From contig OZ037765.1 of assembly GCA_964035545.1 (NCBI GenBank), forward strand, positions 33,822,504 through 33,886,503: a DNA stretch of 64,000 nucleotides, in the 5' to 3' direction. This DNA is from Bugula neritina. Taxonomy: Eukaryota > Bryozoa > Gymnolaemata > Cheilostomatida > Bugulidae. Made by a program: the position numbers and the translations under genes. Below, in pieces: positions 34,301-42,637 of the stretch; position 1 is the first letter of the stretch, and the number at the start of each line of letters is the position of its first letter. The notes below the pieces were generated by a model. That model did not search any database. It saw only the letters and a program-made list of their open reading frames with translations, and was not told the origin of the DNA.

Positions 34301-37300
34301 CTGATATATCCAATACCTCAAGATTCTTCAGTGAAGATATGCTGTAGCATAACATACAGGTATAGAAACACTCTGTAGCTCATAAGTACAAAGTGTGATA
34401 ACAGAGTTTTAGAATATTATTATGACTCAGTATTTCTACCATCTAATCTCTAGACAGCCTGCTGTTATAATCTATTAAATCCCACTCCACACTAAATAGT
34501 AGCTAGCAGTATGAATAGTCATTAAATACTAACTAGCAGTATGAATAGTCACTAAATATTAGCTAGCAGTATGAATAGTCACTAAATACTAGCTAACAGT
34601 ATGAATAGTCACTAAATACTAGCTAGCAGTATGAATAGTCACTAAATACTAGCTAGCAGTATGAATAGTTACTAAATACTAGCTAGCAGTATGAATAGTC
34701 ACTAAATACTAGCTAACAGTATGAATAGTCACTAAATACTAGCTAGCAGTATGAATAGTCACTAAATACTAGCTAGCAGTATGAATAGTTACTAAATACT
34801 AGCTAGCAGTATGAATAGTCACTAAATACTAGCTAACAGTATGAATAGTCACTAAATACTAGCTAGCAGTATGAATAGTCACTAAATACTAGCTAGCAGT
34901 ATGAATAGTCACTAAGTACTAGCTAGCAGTATGAATAGTCACTAAATACTAGCTAGCAGTATGAATAGTCACTAAATACTAGCTAGCAGTATGAATAGGT
35001 GGGAGTACTCTGTGTAGTGTATATTTCCCTCACTTGTTTACCATGATCAGCTATTATATATACTACAGTATCATTCTACACTATGATATAATACACACCT
35101 GTTTGGTAGAGTTGGTAGTTTACAGTCACTCATGTGCAACTCTCTCAATGATAGTAAGGATGTGAATATATTGTCAGGTAGACCTTCAGATAGGTTATTA
35201 TATGACATATGCAATACCTCAAGATTCTTCAGTGAAGATATGCTGTAACATAACATACAGGTATAGAAACACTCTGTAGCTCATAAGTACAAAGTGTGAT
35301 AACAGAGTTTTAGAATATTATTATGACTCAGTATTTCTACCATCTAATCTCTAGACAGCCTGCTGTTATAATCTATTAAATCCCACTCCACACTAAATAG
35401 TAGCTAGCAGTATGAATAGTCACTAAATACTAGCTAACAGTATGAATAGTCACTAAATACTAGCTAGCAGTATGAATAGTCACTAAATACTAGCTAGCAG
35501 TATGAATAGTTACTAAATACTAGCTAGCAGTATGAATAGTCACTAAATACTAGCTAACAGTATGAATAGTCACTAAATACTAGCTAGCAGTATGAATAGT
35601 CACTAAATACTAGCTAGCAGTATGAATAGTCACTAAATACTAGCTAACAGTATGAATCGTCACTAAATACTAGTTAACAGTATGAATAGTCACTAAATAC
35701 TAGCTAGCAGTATGAATAGTTACTAAATACTAGCTAGCAGTATGAATAGTCACTAAATACTAGCTAACAGTATGAATAGTCACTAAATACTAGCTAACAG
35801 TATGAATAGTCACTAAATACTAGCTAACAGTATGAATAGTCACTAAATACTAGCTAGCAGTATGAATAGTCACTAACTACTAGCTAACAGTATGAATCGT
35901 CACTAAATACTAGCTAACAGTATGAATAGTCGCTAAATACTAGCTAGCAGTATGAATAGTTACTAAATACTAGCTAGCAGTATGAATAGTCACTAAATAC
36001 TAGCTAGCAGTATGAATAGTCACTAAATACTAGCTAGCAGTATGAATAGTCACTAAATACTAGCTAACAGTATGAATAGTCACTAAATACTAGCTAACAG
36101 TATGAATAGTCACTAAATACTAGCTAGCAGTATGAATAGTCACTAAGTACTAGCTAGCAGTATGAATAGTCACTAAGTACTAGCTAGCAGTATGAATAAT
36201 CACTAAATACTAGCTAGCAGTATGAATAGTCACTAAATACTAGCTAACAGTATGAATAGGTGGGAGTACTCTGTGTAGTGTATATTCCCCTCACTTGTTT
36301 ACCATGAGATATTATATATATTGCAGTATCATTCTACACTATGATATAATACACACCTGTTTGGTAGAGTTGACAGTTCACAGTAACTCATGTTCAACTC
36401 TCTCAATGATGGTAAGGATGTGAATATATTGTCAGGTAGACCTTCAGATAGGTTATTCCCTGATATATTCAATACCTCAAGATTCTTCAGTGAAGATATG
36501 CTGTAACATAACATACAGATATAGAAACACTCTGTAGTTCATACATACAAAGTGTGATAACAGAGTTTTAGAATATTATTATGACTCTGTATTTCTATCA
36601 TCTAACCTCTAGACAACCTTGGGCATAGCAGTTGTATTATGATGAGTGACAATTAAGGAAAAGCTATTATAATGAAAGAGTAGAAAAATCTTTTAAACCC
36701 AAACCCCAAACCTCAAACCCCTACCTCAATAACCCTTATTTATTGAAAATATAGGCAATTTGTTACTTACTTTACCATTTGTGTCATTATTACCGGTGCC
36801 ATTATTACCGGTGCCATTATTACCGGTGCCATTATTACCGGTGCCATTTTTACCAGGCACTGTATACACTATATTACCATACTCATACAGTTTAATTTCC
36901 TTGCTGAATATCGCTATGGGGGTGTTAAAAAGACCACACTTTTATTTAGCCATGTTACAGAGAGAACTTTGACTACTATAAATAACTCTAAATAAGTCAC
37001 TCTGTCTACCAGAAGAAGAAGTATATAATTCCATCACAGTATTAACTTATATCAGTTACAGAACAGTATATCTACACCAGATGTTGCAGGTTTGGAGAAA
37101 TAACCTCCAGATATTGTGAGCTGCCAAACTCTTACTACTTCCTTCAAGATTGCAAATAATATTATAAAAACTGAGTGCCCATATAGCAAATTATTATTTC
37201 ACAATTTGTACCCTCAGCATACAAAGCTGGAGTAGTGACTGTATTTTAGAAAGTTAACATGACTCTGTATTTCTGGCATCTAACCTTTAGACAACCTTGA

Positions 37301-40300
37301 GTATAACAGTAGTATAGGTAATTGTGGTATGACAGTGTGGGTTAGATTAGAGAGAAGATAATTCTAATATACAAAAGTAGTAGTTTCTTATATAGCCTAA
37401 ATACTAGCAAGTCATAGACTGAGAACTAAACAGACAAGAATATCAGTCAGTAAGAATGACTGAGTTACCAATAAGGTAGTATATATATATGATGCTATGA
37501 TAAATTGATTATGGGATATTATATATATTACAGTATCATTCTACACTATAATATATTACACACCTGTTTGGTAGAGTTGACAGTTTACAGCCCCACATGT
37601 ACAACTTTCTCAATGATAGTAAGGATGTGAATATATTGTCAGGTAGACCTTCAGATAGGTTATTATCTGATATATTCAATACCTCAAGATTCTTCAGTGA
37701 AGATATGCTGTAACATAACATACAGGTATAGAAACACTCTGTAGCTCATACATACAAAGTGTGATAACAGAGTTTTAGAATAATAAATATTATGAGTCTG
37801 CATTTCTGCTGTCTAACCTCAAGACGACCTTGGTCATAGCATTTTATGTTGTGTTAGTTGCAGTTATTATATCTATGCTGTAGAGACTACACTCAGTTGA
37901 GGGCTACAAACTACATCTTATATATATACAGAATATGACATCATACAGTTGCCATACATCATATGATTCATGCAGTAATAACAAACAACTCTATTGCACG
38001 CAGTAAACATTCAAAACATTACATGGCAGTTGTATAATGAGTAACAATGAGGAGATAACTACTATGATGAAGAAGTAAAAAGCACACTTTATATATAACC
38101 TAGGAACTAGTAAATCATAGACTGAGAATAAACACAGTCAGGTAGCAGTGACTGAAAGAGTAATTAGTAAATGTTGGAATAAGTTTTGTTACAGTTTGGT
38201 TTGAGCTGCAGAGTCCCTATGGCAGGGGTGGACAACAGGGGCTCCCTAGGGCCACTTGTGGCTCTTTGCCCACTTTTAGTGGCCCTTTTAATGCTCAAGA
38301 TAAGTAATAACTGTCATTTTTATTCTGATTAGCACAGCATAGGTTTGGTGACAAATTACTTTATTATAATAAAGTTTATTATGTGTACAATCATGTGGCC
38401 CTTCGCTTTGGCTGACGTCTGAACTTGGCCCTCGAGCAAAATAAGTTGCCCACCCTTGTCCTATGACATGACAGTAGTATGAGAGACAGTGTAGGTTAGA
38501 TTAGAGAAAATATAACTTTAATAAACATAGAAAGTAGTTTACTATATTATATCCTAAATACTAGCAAACTGTAGCCTGAGCACTGAATAAGTTGAAAGGC
38601 TATAGTTGTGTTTTAATATAATTTTGAATAGTCTTGACTCTAGAGCAATGAAAGACCATGATATTCAACTTGAGAGTAAAAATGTAGCGAGTACATTATA
38701 ATACAACAACTACTTATTGGTAAAACTCTGAATAAGTTCAAGTCTCAACAGACCATCCTCACTAGAGTGTAACTGTAGAAACCTTTGCTATGTATGCAGA
38801 CAGTTACTGAGTTACTGTTGAGATATTATATATATGACAGTATCATTCTACACTATAATATAATACACACCTGTTTGGTAGAGTTGACAGTTTACAGTTC
38901 CACATGTACAACTTTCTCAATGATAGTAAGGATGTGAATATATTGTCAGGTAGACCTTCAGATAGGATATTATATGATATATCCAATATCTCAAGATTCT
39001 TCAGTGAAGATATGCTGTAACATAACATACAGGTATACAAACACTCTGTAGCTCATACATACAAAGTGTAATAACAGAGTTTTATAATATTGTTATGACT
39101 CTGTATTTCTACCACCTAACCTGTAGACAACCCGCTGTTATAATATATTAAATCTCACTCTACAATAAATACTAGCTAACAGTATGAATAGTCACTAAAT
39201 ACTAGCTAACAGTATGAATAGTCACTAAATACTAGCTAGCAGTATGAATAGTCACTAAATACTAGCTAGCAGTATGAATAGTCACTAAATACTAGCTAGC
39301 AGTATGAATAGTCACTAAATACTAGCTAGCAGTATGAATAATCACTAAATACTAGCTAGCAGTATGAATAGTCACTAAATACTAGCTAGCAGTATGAATA
39401 GTCACTAAATACTAGCTAGCAGTATGAATAATCACTAAATACTAGCTAGCAGTATGAATAGTCACTAAATACTAGCTAGCAGTATATATGAATAGTCACT
39501 AAATACTAGCTAGCAGTATGAATAGTCATTAAATACTAGCTAGCAGTATGAATAGTCACTAAATACTAGCTAGCAGTATGAATAGTCACTAAATACTAGC
39601 TAGCAGTATGAATAGTCACTGAATACTAGCTAGCAGTATGAATATAGTCACTAAATACTAGCTAGCAGTATGAATAGTCACTAAATACTAGCTAGCAGTA
39701 TAAATAGTCACTAAATACTTATAGCTAGCAGTATGAATATAGTCACTAAATACTAGCTAGCAGTATGCTACATGGATGTGTTAAATCAGAACCTGTGATA
39801 CTTAATAATATGACCATAATGTAATACTACCATAACAATATAGTACCTGGTCCAGTCAGCATTACTGTCTACTTTAGATACCCTCAGATGTGTGAGATGA
39901 GGAAACAGTTTGTTGATATTTGGAGGAATGTTATTCTCCAGTCTAACATGAGTCACTGTATGATGTCTATTTATATCATTGATCTCTTCTATAGTGTAGG
40001 ATGTAGTATCATTCTTCATCCACTCATCACCAGCTCCATCTATACTGGATGTGTTGAACCACACTTCGTACTTCTCTACAAAATATGCACCACTTTATAA
40101 ATAATAACTTTGATATCAAATGATAGAGTGTCTCAACACTATATAAACAGTATTGAATTAAACATGGAGAGTTCACAACTCCAAACTACATACTAACTTC
40201 AGTTGTTATATCAAAGGAGCAGACTGATAATATAATACATATGACTCAGTATAGTCTTCAAACACCTTCTAATATTCTCTATAATATATAATAGTAACTG

Positions 40301-41005
40301 GAAGTCACTTGTATCTCTAGACTCAGCACCAGCAAAGTATGTACAGAACACCTTGATTCTAGTATCTGTAATACTAGTTATATTCTCTTCTATATATAAA
40401 AGTAGTAAAAATCTAGTAATATCTGTAATACTAGTTATATTCCCTTCTATAGAAATAGAGAAAGTTATATCAAGAACAACAAGAAAAATCTAGTAGTAAC
40501 TTGATGCATATAACAGCATCATCTGTTTGGCTGAAAACACCAACCAATGGGGACTGACTAAACAAATACTCACATCATAGGCCCCTACAAGTGGTTTGAC
40601 ATGAGGCCATACAAAGTAGCTGTGTTATACAAAATGTAATAATGGTCACAGAATATCTATTCATGTAATTTACTATAACTTCTCCCAGACTCACCTGGTG
40701 ACTGAGTTAGAGGTGGAGTCACAAATTGAGTTGGAGGCGGAGTTACAGGCTGACATACATTAAGATTAATATATCCCGTGAGAAATGCTCTGAAGATCTG
40801 TATTTGATATTTGCTTACCTTCCACAGTTGAAGTTGAGGATGGAGCTCGAGGCGGAGTCACAGACTGAGCTGGAGGCGGAGTCACAGACTGAGCTGGAGG
40901 CGGAGTCACAGACTGAGATGGAGGCGGAGTCACAGACTGAGATGGAGGCGGAGTCACAGACTGAGCTGGAGGCGGAGTCACAGACTGAGCCTCTGAATCA
41001 CTCAT
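27409..41005 (-). CDS. Gene 2: LRR-Roc-COR-caspase fusion, complete model
   Basis: Full exon chain in transcript order: start exon 40819-41005; LRR-cap exon 39847-40075; LRR exons 38871-39014, 37564-37707, 36357-36500, 35099-35242 and 34198-34341; Roc-COR 30482-32484; linkers 30221-30313 and 29908-30098; caspase p20 29451-29621 and 29037-29259; linker/p10 28218-28391 and 28006-28115; last exon 27409-27549 ending in TAA. Every junction is GT/AG and every phase matches, which argues strongly that this is one gene. No signal peptide or membrane segment is visible, so the product should be cytosolic. Expected action: ligand sensing by LRRs, GTP-controlled Roc-COR dimerisation, and activation of the fused caspase without an adaptor. 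The parts are known families; the combined pathway is inference. An optional small exon, 40695-40749, is discussed separately. Confidence 0.82.
29037..29621 (-). CDS. Gene 2 caspase p20 exons
   Basis: Exons 29451-29621 (171 bp) and 29037-29259 (223 bp). The first encodes RKRGRALIINNMNF, the N-terminal strand of caspases with the pocket Arg. The second carries the catalytic His in MTHGG and the catalytic Cys in ETCSGG. Compared with the consensus SHG and QACRG, the dyad is present but the flanking residues differ (T for S, E for Q, T for A, S for R), so substrate preference or activity may be changed. Gene 1 has the closer-to-consensus SHG and QACSG. Confidence 0.85.
29908..30313 (-). CDS. Gene 2 linker exons between COR and caspase
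   Basis: Two exons: 30221-30313 (93 bp, phase 1 to 1) and 29908-30098 (191 bp, phase 1 to 0). The first encodes a charged helical peptide (EFVKDLKVRRAQKIS). The second encodes a Ser-rich then acidic stretch (DLSDLSDEDENLYPD) and then KIKQLFSNTDK. The acidic Asp-rich segment just before the caspase fold resembles a prodomain cleavage region (inference). No known fold is recognised. Confidence 0.75.
30482..32484 (-). CDS. Gene 2 LRR-Roc-COR exon
   Basis: 2003 bp, the same length as gene 1's exon. It enters after TTTCTCAG in phase 2 and leaves in phase 1 at GTATGT. It encodes terminal LRRs (LPSPVYTLSSLQKLDIS), then Roc with P-loop GNTMAGKT, G3 DMGGQE and G4 THKD, then COR (LPLVWEEVNEKVL and LTYMHDCGKVLWYKDISSL), and the Cys-rich CYCAHC...PCP patch. 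All nucleotide-binding motifs are intact. The frame is open for about 80 bases past the acceptor, which could tempt one to place a start there, but the splice junction and phase match to the LRR exons favour an internal exon. Confidence 0.9.
32740..33320. repeat. AT-only low-complexity tract
   Basis: About 580 bp almost entirely A and T, rich in (TA)n and self-complementary runs, in the gene 2 intron between the last LRR exon and the Roc-COR exon. Likely unstable and cruciform-prone. Confidence 0.9.
33321..34197. other. Intron sequence without recognised features
   Basis: AT-rich intron of gene 2. The minus-strand open frame at 33508-33795 has no family signature and is interrupted by low complexity; I do not support it as a gene. 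Confidence 0.6.
34198..34341 (-). CDS. Gene 2 LRR exon 5
   Basis: A 144-bp phase 2-2 exon with variable positions DISEN and NMESC. It splices (phase 2) onto the Roc-COR exon at 32484 across an intron containing a long (TA)n tract. Confidence 0.82.
34490..34998. repeat. 30-bp minisatellite array C
   Basis: About 17 units of the 30-bp repeat. A run of four units (CAGT/CAGT/TTACT/AACAGT variants) repeats three times, a higher-order pattern. It is flanked by gene 2 LRR exons 35099 and 34198. Confidence 0.95.
35099..35242 (-). CDS. Gene 2 LRR exon 4
   Basis: A 144-bp phase 2-2 exon with variable positions HMSYN and HMSDC. The intron stretch just upstream of it (35262-35410) is essentially identical to the one upstream of LRR exon 5 (34361-34510), so this exon-plus-intron cassette duplicated recently. 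Confidence 0.82.
35390..36259. repeat. 30-bp minisatellite array D (longest)
   Basis: About 29 units between gene 2 LRR exons 36357 and 35099, with the same variant types as array C plus GAATCGTCAC variants at two places. The right end has the usual GGTGGGAGTACTC flank. Confidence 0.95.
36357..36500 (-). CDS. Gene 2 LRR exon 3
   Basis: A 144-bp phase 2-2 exon with variable positions NISGN and NMSYC, and a unique LPSLRELN. It is followed in the transcript, about 100 bp on, by the longest 30-bp minisatellite array. Confidence 0.82.
36780..36858. repeat. Short 15-bp repeat run related to the 55.6-kb array
   Basis: Four to five units of ATTACCGGTGCCATT. Followed by GTGCCATTTTTACCAGGCAC, which also occurs, with small changes, near 11075 and beside the large array at 55.6 kb (opposite strand). 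Confidence 0.8.
37564..37707 (-). CDS. Gene 2 LRR exon 2
   Basis: A 144-bp phase 2-2 exon with variable positions NISDN and YMWGC. The following intron has no 30-bp array but holds a short run of 15-bp repeats near 36785. Confidence 0.82.
38223..38458. mobile_element. hAT-like nonautonomous element, copy 3
   Basis: About 236 bp with CAGGGGTGGACAAC and GTTGCCCACCCTTG ends. It has the same left flank (GAGCTGCAGAGTCCCTATGG) and right flank (CCTATGACATGACAGTAG) as the copies in gene 1, which shows the flanking TCCTATGA-like 8-mer duplication of a single ancestral insertion. Confidence 0.72.
38871..39014 (-). CDS. Gene 2 LRR exon 1
   Basis: A 144-bp phase 2-2 exon with two 24-residue LRRs. Variable positions are LDISYN and YMWNC. 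The first repeat has LEIL where the others have LEVL. Donor GTGTGTA, acceptor TACAG. Confidence 0.82.
39163..39768. repeat. 30-bp minisatellite array E
   Basis: About 20 units between the LRR-cap exon 39847 and LRR exon 38871 of gene 2. Contains a few 32-bp units with an inserted AT (GAATATAGTCAC), which are also present near the end of array B. Confidence 0.95.
39847..40075 (-). CDS. Gene 2 LRR N-terminal cap exon
   Basis: A 229-bp exon, phase 1 in and phase 2 out, so it joins any of the LRR exons. It encodes KYEVWFNTSSIDGAGDEW and then two degenerate LRR-like strands (VTHVRLENNIPPNI and LTHLRVSKV). It is the only cap-type exon in the window; gene 1 has none. A minisatellite array begins about 80 bp downstream in the intron. 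Confidence 0.72.
40695..40749 (-). CDS. Possible alternative Pro-rich mini-exon
   Basis: A 55-bp segment with acceptor GTCAG and donor GTGAGT. Read in phase 0 it continues the same motif (VTPPPTQFVTPPLTQSP) and exits in phase 1, fitting exon 39847. The preceding exon however ends in phase 1, so including this exon would shift the frame, while skipping it keeps the frame. It may be an alternative first-exon partner or a relic. Confidence 0.35.
40819..41005 (-). CDS. Gene 2 start exon, Pro-rich octapeptide repeats
   Basis: The ATG at 41003-41005 has A at -3. The exon encodes MSDSEAQSVTPPP, then repeats of an 8-residue unit (AQSVTPPP or SQSVTPPP, six in all) from a 24-bp tandem DNA repeat, then a Ser/Thr tail. 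The donor is GTAAGC after GTGGAAG, leaving phase 1, which matches the entry phase of the LRR-cap exon at 39847. The region is probably disordered. Copy number of the 24-bp unit is likely polymorphic. I chose this ATG because the upstream frame has no further recognisable coding sequence. Confidence 0.65.
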
Positions 41006-41383
41006 TCTGTAGTCAATATTTGCAGCTGTAGATAGTAGTGTTTATTCCTATATGTAGCAGCCATAGAAACCTGTAAAATATTTCAACAGAATATATGATA
41101 AAAGCATGCCATCATCACACTGTTTAGATTTATTATAGATACTAAAATATGCAAACACATCAGCAGTCTACACAGAGAGAAATATTAGTGTTAGAGTGAA
41201 CATAAGCTGACAACTAAAACCTCTCGTTTTTTGGATCCCTAAATTGACCAGCAGTGAATAAAAATTAGTGTCAGGTACTGTTCACAGTGAATAGTATGTT
41301 AGATCAATGTTGATATAAAGAGTTGTGAAGTTGATTCTTTGTATTTATCACAATGAGCCAAGTTATGTTCAATAGTGATCTTA

Positions 41384-41625
41384 TATATGTTCAATGGTGA
41401 GCTTATATATTTTCAATGGTGATCTTATGTATGCTCAATAGTGATATTATATATGTTTAATAGTGATATTATTTATGTTCAATAGTGATATTATATATAT
41501 TCAATAGTGATCTTATTTATGCTCAATAGTGATATTATATATGTTTAATGATGATCTTATTTCTGTTCAATGATGATCTTAGATATGCTCAATGCTGGAC
41601 TAAGTTATATTCAAAGCTGAACTTA
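41384..41625. repeat. 22-bp degenerate tandem repeat
   Basis: About ten copies of a unit close to TGTTCAATAGTGATCTTATATA, upstream of the gene 2 start exon. Units vary at several positions (TGTTTAATAG, TGCTCAATAG). Confidence 0.8.
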
Positions 41626-41929
41626 TAAATGTTCCATGCTGCTCTAATTTTTGTTGGAAATAAGCTTCTGCAAAAATTATTACTGATCACTTTGAACTAA
41701 CTTGTCATAACTTCTAACCAGTATGAGAGTATAGTAATGTGGATTTTATTGTATATGATAGTTGAATATAAGAAATGCAACAAAAAATAACTTCCAAAGA
41801 TTAAAATAAGAAAAAAAAAACATGAAAATAAACATTTGCAGAATTTTTCTACGACTGTAAATTCAGTTAACTTTTCTCAATGTTTGCAGAACTGGCTAAG
41901 ACCATAGTGTGTGTCGTTACATTCTTGCT

Positions 41930-42260
41930 CTGTAGTGTAGCGATAACCAAGCAGTTGTGGTGTGTAATGGCTAGCACACCTGTGTGCAAGTCCGAGGTCC
42001 GTGGTAGTAACCCAAGTACGGGAGGGGGGAGGGGGGAGGGGGAAGTTTTATAACTAATTCCAGCAGTTAGTAAAGTGTGGTAGTACTCCAAGAGGAGTTG
42101 AGTGGCCAGGGAAGCCTGAAGAAGTAGTATAAAAAGGGCAGCTGGGTTCTTGAGAAGTGGGTGAGGTGTAGTGTTGAGAGCACCCAGTGACGCTTGTAAT
42201 GTAGTGGTGAGTGCGCCTGCTTGCAGGCTGAAGGTCTCAGCATGATTCAAAGTTTTGTAG
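41930..42260. repeat. tRNA-derived SINE-like segment
   Basis: Two tRNA-like stretches: one near 41955-42010 (TGGCTAGCACACCTGTGTGC followed by AAGTCCGAGGTCC) and one near 42195-42250 (GTAGTGGTGAGTGCGCCTGC followed by GATTCAAAG). They resemble pol III A and B boxes. No cloverleaf folds cleanly, so this is a SINE-like relic at best. Confidence 0.35.
42020..42042 (+). other. G-quadruplex motif
   Basis: Four G runs of 3-6 separated by single A (GGGAGGGGGGAGGGGGG then AGGGGG). This fits the strict G4 pattern with one-base loops. Confidence 0.8.
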
Positions 42261-42637
42261 CGGTCAAATTCTTTTTTGTGCTCCTATTCAGCATCTTTGA
42301 GTGCATGTTCTTAAAAAATGTTATGGGATCTACAACAAAAGATAAAAGTTGGGTGATATTTAAACTGTATTAGTATAAACAGTAAACATTTGGTTGAGAT
42401 ATACAATCACAAGCAGTGTAAATAAATTAAGTTCAACTTTGAAGAAGCTGAAGTCTAAGGCCAAAACTAATAGTATCAATGATGTTAGCTACGAATCTTT
42501 CAGCATATTCTCAGCACCATCGTACCAATCGTTTGATTCTGAATAACCATACAGGCTTTGGCAAACTTATGATCATTATGTTGCGTAGTGTTTGGGTTAG
42601 TTTGAGCTTATCAAAACTTACTAACAATTTTTGCTAT

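Noticed and set aside
36760-36972. LLPVP-repeat open frame
   Set aside because: Product of the short 15-bp repeat run; no other support.
41867-42250. 127-codon minus-strand open frame
   Set aside because: It runs across the SINE-like segment and G-rich tract, has no family signature and low-complexity composition.
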